Assembly (NCBI GenBank): GCA_024196135.1
Contig: JAMQCK010000761.1
Location: forward strand, 1-16,341
Source: Pleurotus ostreatus/Saccharomyces cerevisiae fusant
Taxonomy: Eukaryota; Opisthokonta
DNA: 16,341 bases
Reading direction: 5' to 3'
The notes under the pieces were generated by a model. The model made no database searches, was not told the DNA's origin, and was given only the letters and a program-made list of their open reading frames with translations. Positions 10,582 through 16,341 of this stretch are shown piece by piece (position 1 is the first letter of the stretch; each line of letters opens with the position of its first letter). Made by a program: the position numbers and the translations under genes.

Positions 10582-11931
10582 ATGGCGCCCACGTTGCTCG
10601 CGCGCGAAGAACAGCAGGGAACAGACAAGTCAGCCCAGGCCGCCACCATCGCGATCATTGTGATCATCGTCGTCCTCGTAGTCGCGACTGGCGTCGGCCT
10701 TTTCGTGACGCGCGAGAAGCGCAAGGTCAAGGAGCACGTCGCCAGGACCTCCGAAGAGTATGTCAAGGAGGACGGCAGGCACTACCTGCGCCGCAAGTCG
10801 TACGACCCCGACACCGGGCGCCCGACGCGCCCCGTGTCGGGGATGGCTTCGACGCGGCCCGCGTCGTCGATCACATACGCCCAGGTGCCTCTGCACGAGG
10901 GAGAGTACGAGGACCCGTGGACAAAGGACCAGACGAAGGGCAATGTCAGCGTCTCCGAGCACGACTTCACTGCCGTCCCGCTCATGCACGCCACACACCT
11001 CCCGTCCATTCCGTCCACCGTTACGCTCGTCTCCGCCAGCCCCACGAAGAAGAAGCGCGACTCCTCCCCACCCACACTCCCGCCTCTGCACATCCCGCAG
11101 CCTCTGCTCGCCGGCACGCGCCCTCTCGAAGCCGATCGCCGCTCATCAGACTCGCGCCCGGCGGACCGGGAGATCGACGAGGACGACATTCCTACGCCCT
11201 CGTCCTCTCCTTCCCTGTACTCTCAGCCGTCATTGTACTCCCGCAACTCGGTGAAACGCCACCATCGATACGACTCCGAGCCCCCACCACCTGTGCCAGC
11301 CCTGCCCGCGGAGCACCGCCTCCATGCAGCCTCGTACATCCCGCGCGAGCCCTCCCCGCTCGAGCGCGGCAACACGAAAAAGGTCGCTATGCTCCTCAAG
11401 GGCCGCGCGCGAGGCGGCGAGGACCCCTCGCGCAACGACACGATGGTCTCCCAGATCGAGCGCCAGGACTCCATCATGTCAGCGCCGACGCCCCCTCCCG
11501 ACAAGCAGGGCTTCCGCTTCGCAAGCGGTCGGCCAGTGAACATGGATCTCATGACCTCGGTGTCGGAAGAGCCAGAGTCACCTCGGTGGAACCCGTACGA
11601 GAGTCCGGAGGACCACCACGGGCGGCGCGGGTCGCTCACTGACGCGTTTGACTCTGCTACGTCTCCGACAAGGACTCGTCCACCATCGGAGTACAGCGCG
11701 TCTACGGCAGGCTTGTCGCGAGACGCGTCCATGCATGTCGCGTCTTCCTTCGAACCCTTCGTGAACTCGAAGCGACTGTCCGCCATCAGGGACTCGCCAC
11801 TGGACTCGCCCTACGGTGACGACCAGCACCAGCCACCTACGCGCATTGGGGACGCGAGCGCAGACGAGCACGTCGCGCAGAAGCGCTGGAGCGCCCGGAT
11901 GAAATCCGTCCGCGCCATTGTCAACGAGTAA
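10582..11931 (+). CDS. Single-pass membrane protein with a long disordered cytoplasmic tail, function unknown
   Basis: This is an intronless frame of 449 residues. The open frame extends upstream to 10510, but the first in-frame ATG is at 10582, right after a CT-rich leader. A short N-terminus (1-19) without a signal peptide is followed by one strong membrane helix at about 20-42, rich in Ile and Val. A basic stop-transfer cluster follows (REKRK, 44-48), predicting an outside N-terminus and cytoplasmic C-terminus. The remaining 400 residues are rich in Ser, Pro, Arg and Asp, with many S/T-P sites, a repeated PSLYS pair, and a proline stretch (PPPPVPALP) that could bind SH3 domains. The layout recalls SKG6- or Mid2-type fungal surface proteins, but no family is recognised. 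The dense codon bias and absence of stops support a real gene. Confidence 0.8.
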   Translation: MAPTLLAREEQQGTDKSAQAATIAIIVIIVVLVVATGVGLFVTREKRKVKEHVARTSEEYVKEDGRHYLRRKSYDPDTGRPTRPVSGMASTRPASSITYAQVPLHEGEYEDPWTKDQTKGNVSVSEHDFTAVPLMHATHLPSIPSTVTLVSASPTKKKRDSSPPTLPPLHIPQPLLAGTRPLEADRRSSDSRPADREIDEDDIPTPSSSPSLYSQPSLYSRNSVKRHHRYDSEPPPPVPALPAEHRLHAASYIPREPSPLERGNTKKVAMLLKGRARGGEDPSRNDTMVSQIERQDSIMSAPTPPPDKQGFRFASGRPVNMDLMTSVSEEPESPRWNPYESPEDHHGRRGSLTDAFDSATSPTRTRPPSEYSASTAGLSRDASMHVASSFEPFVNSKRLSAIRDSPLDSPYGDDQHQPPTRIGDASADEHVAQKRWSARMKSVRAIVNE

Positions 11932-12222
11932 TTTGGACCTGCACATATTTATTCCTTCACGAACTGCACGATATTTATCCTACTGACATACAGTACTTAC
12001 TTACACTCACCCGCCCGCGACACCTCATTAGCATCTCCCGGTACATCATTTACCTCCGACTGCATCTCATCACCACCTCACGCCTACGCTTTCAGTAGCT
12101 TGTATCATAGGCACGGACACTTTCGCGACAGAATACTAGCAGTATATAATGCACATAGTCATACCAAATACATGACATGAGCCTACAACACACCATCTCA
12201 CTCGTCCTCGCCGAACAACATC
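11932..12222. other. Convergent 3' spacer
   Basis: This AT-richer stretch of 291 bases lies between two stop codons that face each other. It presumably holds both 3' ends, which may overlap. No AATAAA is present in a suitable place on either strand, and no gene is seen. Confidence 0.55.
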
Positions 12223-13601
12223 CTACTCGTCATCGTACTCTTCCGAGTCGACCTTGATAACAAGCCTTGCGCCAGCCTCGATGCCGCACTTCTGCATCGT
12301 ATCCTCAGGCTCGCACTCAACCTCGTCCTCGAGCATGTCTCCGTTGTCGTCCTCGTACTGAATGATGTGATACAAACGCGCTCTGGGGATAGAGTCAGCG
12401 CGAGAAGTAGGAACCATAGTAGAGAACTCACTCATCCACGTCTATCCCGAAGTTCTGACACGCGCCAGCAAGCACCTTCTTGACCAGATGACCACCCCGC
12501 GTCTTGAATTCTGCCTCCTGGTCTGGATACTGACCAGAGATGTGCACCGTAAACCGCTCCTCCGATGGCTTCGACTTCCCTGACGAAGGCTTTGCTGCCA
12601 CCGTCTTCGCAGAGGGCTTCCGGGACTGAGACGAAGATGACGTTGGCTTTGACGTGGTCGGAATGCCTGACTTCTGCGCTGCAGCAGGCCTGAATTTGGA
12701 AGGCGAGGGTTGCGATCGTGGGGGTGGTGTTGGCTCTTCGGGCTCGTCATCATCGAACAGATTCGCGGGCGAGGAGGCTGCCGCGGTCTCCGCCTTAACC
12801 GTCTTCACTGATGAAGATTGTACCTCAACCTCGGCCTCGACGACGACTATAGACTAGTTAGAAAGGGAATGAAAAGCTGGGTGTGGAGGGACGCACCGGC
12901 TGATGAGGGAGGGACCTCAACCCATTGTTGACTCGATCCGCGAGACGAGCTCTGCTCCTTCGCGCGAGGCTCCGGTACAGGGAAAGCAGGCTCCGCGTCC
13001 ACAACTTCCGGCTCAGCCGCCGCAGGGGGTATATCTTCATCGACAGCGGGCGCCTCGTCCTCATCATCGTCCTCAAACACCGATCGCTCGCGGGATGCAG
13101 ACGCGCTCTTGCCCGCCGTGGTCGTCCCCTTTGGCAGCGACACCTTCTTCTCGCTCGGCTTCCCCGTCGTCACAGATCCTGCCGTGCTGGTTAGTGGGGT
13201 GGAGGAACGCCTAGGCAGGCCTACGGCGACGCACGTGGGCTGGGCTGCGGTGGCGGCAGCGCAGAGGAATCCACCACGGTTACGACGATCTCGTCCAGGA
13301 AGCTCGACATCGTCTCGTACACATCTTCGTCTATGAAGACTGGGGCACCGCGGCAAATGTCGAGGGTACTCGTAGTGAATTCGAGTGCTGCACTAGTGTC
13401 CAGATGAAACTTCTTGCGGACAGCAGCCTCCATCGTCTACATAGCTCAAATCGGCAAGAGAAACAGACGCACAGACACGCCACGCACCACAAAATTCGTC
13501 GGCCTCGGCATGAACAGGCGTTTACCATTGCACGCGAAGAGCGTCACCGGCACGTCCTTCGAGGACTTGGTCTCCGAGTTGATAGTGGACTTGAAGTACA
13601 T
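12223..13601 (-). CDS. Hypothetical protein with N- and C-terminal beta-grasp (ubiquitin-like) domains
   Basis: Five exons (13601-13488, 13436-13235, 13178-12897, 12846-12432, 12382-12223) join in frame to 390 residues. The first exon, of 38 codons, is joined by a 51-nt intron with a GTGCGT donor and a TGTAG acceptor. Without it, translation could start at 13433, but that cuts the N-terminal domain in half. Residues about 16-98 read like a beta-grasp fold: a strand pair around VTLFACNGKRLF, a helix before the KKF motif, then strands ending in EIVVTVV. Residues about 100-295 are acidic, Ser/Pro/Lys-rich linker. Residues about 297-384 form a second beta-grasp-like unit that starts FTVHISGQY and ends ARLVIKV, followed by an acidic end. 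No zinc finger, catalytic motif or C-terminal Gly-Gly is present, so it is unlikely to be a conjugated modifier. Tandem SUMO-like domains occur in the Rad60/Esc2 family, but that identity is not demonstrated. Confidence 0.75.
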
Positions 13602-13724
13602 GGTCGTGAAAGGGTACCAGATGTCTCCGTTAATCAAGGGTATGTGATATTCAAAAGCATAGACAGCGCGAGCAAGCCCGCGGTATGAACTCGAACACCG
13701 TGGCAGATGGGAACAAGGGAAGAG

Positions 13725-13784
13725 CGTCACAAGCGTGACGGAGCTTGGCAAATTACACGTGACCGCGTATGCACGAGGCGTCAC
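13725..13784. promoter_or_regulatory. Cluster of CGTCAC elements with an E-box upstream of the beta-grasp gene
   Basis: CGTCAC occurs at 13725-13730 and 13779-13784, and its complement GTGACG at 13735-13740, so the first two form an inverted pair with a four-base gap. A CACGTG E-box sits between them at 13756-13761. CGTCA/TGACG is the half-site of CRE/ATF-type bZIP factors, and CACGTG is bound by bHLH factors. The cluster is 124-183 bases upstream of the start codon at 13601. The regulatory role is inferred. Confidence 0.45.
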
Positions 13785-13871
13785 GGTTTTGAACTGTGAC
13801 CCTGCTCGTTATCGCACTTCCAGATGCACGAAAAAGGGATATTGCCGTAGTCCATACTTTGACTGCTTTCT

Positions 13872-13883
13872 GAGTATATACTC
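13872..13883. promoter_or_regulatory. Palindromic TATA-like element GAGTATATACTC
   Basis: This perfect 12-base palindrome has a TATATA core in an intergenic region. It lies 270 bases before the beta-grasp gene start, rather far for its own TATA unless the leader is long or intron-bearing. It could also be chance. Confidence 0.3.
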
Positions 13884-14745
13884 TCTGTAGAAAGAGATCT
13901 ACGCCGTACGAAACCATACAGTGGTCGTAAAACTTGGTCAACGAAGGAGAGTAAAGGTCGTGGATCCTTCGCCCTAAGCGAGCTCGAATGTGGAACAAGA
14001 GTCTTTTAATGTTATTACGGAGATATTCAAGGCATAACCTGTACGCGAATGAGCTGCTACCGGGAGCTGAGCGTGCGTTCGTCGTATTATCCCGCGTCCG
14101 GAAGACTGACTGCTAGTCACAGCAGGATATGTCGTGCAAAAGACAACGATGGAAGACATAAGCTGAGCTGCATACTGAAGCCAAGAAGGGTTCTCTTTGA
14201 CGAAGAACGAAGAGGAAGATAATGGTCGAAAGCAAGCCGAGCAAACCTTCCAAAGGGGGATACTCCGGCCGTTTGGCTCCGTCCTCCGACTTGGCTTTGA
14301 CGGTACTCCTCGACACTGGCGAGACTTGTAGCAGGACCCCGTCCTGAACCTTTTTGTAAGCCTCAAGCGATCACTGTTAATCCTCGCTTTGAAGACTACC
14401 CGCAAGCAAGCAGCGACATGGTGGGATGGCTTCTCAGATTTGCCTGGATCTCAAACTATTACTCTCCGGCTCCTAGTGCGTGGCCATATAACCAGTTCTA
14501 TACGCCATGTTAACATAAAATTCTACACAACTGCCGTCTTCCCTCCTTTGGGTATGCTGCTACCCACATCTCGCAACCTGCGGACTCGCAATCGCCCGTT
14601 GCACGATCGCGGGCAACTTCATATCCGCCTCCGCGCCTTCCATAGCCTGCACCCCCCAAGCATGCTCTGCAATCCATCTATCCCTCGCTTTAGTCCTTGC
14701 AGACTGCTAGCGGAATATCTAGCGCCTCGACTGCGGGCAGGGGCA

Positions 14746-16341
14746 TTACGGCCTCTTCGTATCGACCGAGACCTTCCGCTCCGCCTGCGCATCCCCAGCT
14801 GGCTTGACCAATCCTTCGTCTCCAGACAAATTCTCCCTCGCACTCTCCTCACCGCGAGCCTTGGCGTCTTCTGGCGGGGCATCGTGCGCGTCGATCTCGG
14901 GCAAGGAGACTCGCGGCCTTTTCGCCTCGATTGCGTCCTCCAGCTCCTCCGTCGCTCTGCGCTTCAGCACATTCGGTGTCTCCCTAACTTCCGGAAGGAG
15001 ATCCTCCTCTGGCTCGACCTTCATTTGCGGCTCCTCTGGTGCAGTGTCCCTCGCAGGCTCGACCTTAGCCTCTGGCGCCGCCGGCAAAGCCTTCTTCGCA
15101 GGCTTGGGCCCCCTCCACCTCGGGAATGTCTTCTCTCCGACGTCTACGATGACCTCTCCCTCCTTGATCTCTGCGACCACATCAATGTCGACCCGCTCGA
15201 TCCTCAGTAGCCCCTCTCTGCCCTCGTAGTGCTCGCTGATGCGGCGGAAGACCTCCTCGAACTGGCGGTACACGTCCGAGTCGAAATTCTCCTTCGCGAG
15301 TCGCTTGTGCTGGACCTGGTTTTTAGGCAGTCCTGCCTCGAGCTCCTCGTCGATGTCCGTTGCCTGCGCCTTGCGATGCGCATCGCCCATCACATGAATC
15401 AGGTCGACCAGGCGGACCATAGGCGTGTCCCTGCCGTACGATCGGCTGAGCAGCTGCCGGAGAGTATGGCACTCCTTGGTGTCGCCCAACATCAGTTCAC
15501 GACGCACGTTCGAACCGGTCACATCGAGTACAAAGATCTGCTCTCTGCGACAGCGCTGCCACAACAGCCCAAGGGCAGTGTTGGGGTCACGCCTAAAAGT
15601 CGTGGGGTCGCGCTTTCTGCGCAAGGATCGCTCGTCGACGTGATCGAAGGCGTACTGAAGCGCGATCCAAAGTACGGACTCGACGTCGTGGCCAAAATTG
15701 TAGTTGAAGTGGTTTGAAGCGAGGAGAGAGTCGGGCGCGCTCTCCGGCAAGAACATATGCTTGCCGGCCTGTACCTCGATAGCCATGTAGTGGGTTGTGC
15801 CCTGAGCGGTATGTGAGTTATCTCATGTACTACTGGGAACCTTTTGCTCACTGTCTGTTCGTACCAGCGCCCTAGCGCGTCATAGCGTGTCGTGTACTCG
15901 AAGTCGATGACCTTGACGACCCAATCCAAGGTTAGGGGGTCCCAGTATACCATGATGTTTCCCGGACTGATGTCATGATGGACGCGACCTGCGCGGAATA
16001 GGAACTTCAAGACTACACAAAGGCCGTCAGCAAAACTTGACAGGGAAGCTGCGAGGAACTCACAGATCATGACTTCAGCTAGCGCCCGATGGAAAAGCAC
16101 CGGGTCGTCGACCTCGTACAGATCGTGGCAGCGCTCGGCATACACTGTTATCCACCTCTGCCGGAAGGTCCTCTTCGGCCACATGAACTTCGGCGACCTC
16201 CGCTGGACATTGTACTTCACTGCGTTGTCTGACGCGATCTTCACGAAGAACTTCTTCAGCCGTTCGGCCTCCTCCTTGGTCTCGGCGATCTCGTCGATAT
16301 CGTGGACCAGCTGGCGTTGCATCTCCGACTCCCTTGGGTCG
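14746..16341 (-). CDS. FunK1-type fungal protein kinase, C-terminal part (5' end outside the window)
   Basis: Three visible exons (beyond 16341 to 16064, 16012-15852, 15801-14746) give 497 residues, open to the right edge. The Met codon at 16322 is probably internal, because the frame stays open upstream and the kinase N-lobe is missing. The catalytic loop HHDISPGN (codons near 15980-15957) matches the FunK1 HRDIS..N motif with Arg replaced by His. It is followed by IDFEY in place of DFG and GTTHYMAIEV in place of the APE region, then HDVESVLW, which is typical of FunK1. FunK1 kinases are abundant in mushroom-forming fungi and their substrates are largely unknown. After the kinase core (about 300 visible residues) comes a charged Pro/Glu/Lys-rich tail with two basic patches (LKRRA, AKRPR) that could act as a nuclear localisation signal. 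Introns are 50-51 nt. Activity depends on whether HHD is tolerated. Confidence 0.88.

Larger units (their letters stand above)
13602..14745. other. Intergenic region between the FunK1 3' end and the beta-grasp gene
   Basis: This stretch of about 1.1 kb should contain the 3' untranslated region of the kinase gene and the promoter of the next minus-strand gene. The longest frame confined to it (13974-14405, minus, 143 codons) has no recognisable motif, a composition unlike the neighbouring proteins, and no clear splice partners. Besides the CGTCAC cluster and palindrome listed separately, I see nothing identifiable. Confidence 0.55.

Noticed and set aside
13197..13224. A 38-nt alternative for the second intron of the beta-grasp gene (donor GTAGGC, acceptor AACCAG)
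   Set aside because: It is too short and has a poor donor. The 56-nt intron 13179-13234 uses a GTGCGT donor, with CTAAC as branch point instead of being abutted by the acceptor.
13974..14405. 143-codon minus-strand frame between the kinase and beta-grasp genes
   Set aside because: It has no recognisable domain, an unconvincing composition and no splice partners. It is probably chance.
14389..15210. 273-codon plus-strand frame
   Set aside because: Most of it is antisense to the FunK1 C-terminal exon, and its product is a biased Leu/Arg-rich reading of the other strand.
1..16341. Possible mobile element, CRISPR array, tRNA or secondary-metabolite cluster
   Set aside because: No terminal repeats, transposase or polymerase motifs, tRNA-like arms or biosynthetic core enzymes were seen by eye. 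The dehydrogenase alone does not indicate a cluster.

Overview
The window reads as nuclear genomic DNA of a filamentous basidiomycete, most likely an Agaricomycete. It is GC-rich. Nearly every gene is cut by very short introns (47-61 nt) with GTRNGY-type donors and CTRAY-like branch points. One gene encodes a FunK1-type kinase, a family greatly expanded in mushrooms. I see no mobile element, tRNA, rRNA or CRISPR array. Exon boundaries were worked out by hand from splice signals and frame continuity, and all the models close without a frameshift.

Layout: (1) 215-1638 (+), a seven-exon zinc-dependent medium-chain alcohol dehydrogenase of the cinnamyl alcohol dehydrogenase/ADH6 type, with a TATA box at 131. 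(2) 1639-2065, a convergent 3' spacer. (3) 2066-9259 (-), an eleven-exon gene for a 2235-residue Bem2-like RhoGAP. It carries two successive RasGEF-N/RasGEF-like modules, then PH and RhoGAP domains. (4) 9260-10581, a 1.3 kb divergent intergenic region. (5) 10582-11931 (+), an intronless gene for a single-pass membrane protein with a long disordered cytoplasmic tail, function unknown. (6) 11932-12222, a short convergent spacer. (7) 12223-13601 (-), a five-exon gene for a 390-residue protein with a beta-grasp-like domain at each end; its first exon is easily missed. (8) 13602-14745, an intergenic stretch with a cluster of CGTCAC/E-box sites and a TATA-like palindrome. (9) 14746 to the right edge (-), the 3' part of a FunK1 protein kinase gene that runs out of the window.

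The genes do not form a pathway or cluster; this looks like ordinary housekeeping chromosome. The Bem2-like protein should act in Rho GTPase control and polarity, the dehydrogenase in NADPH-dependent aldehyde/alcohol conversion, and the kinase is of the fungal-specific orphan type. The points most worth a second look are the tandem RasGEF-like modules in the Bem2 homologue, the double beta-grasp protein with its concealed start exon, and the HHD catalytic loop of the FunK1 kinase.
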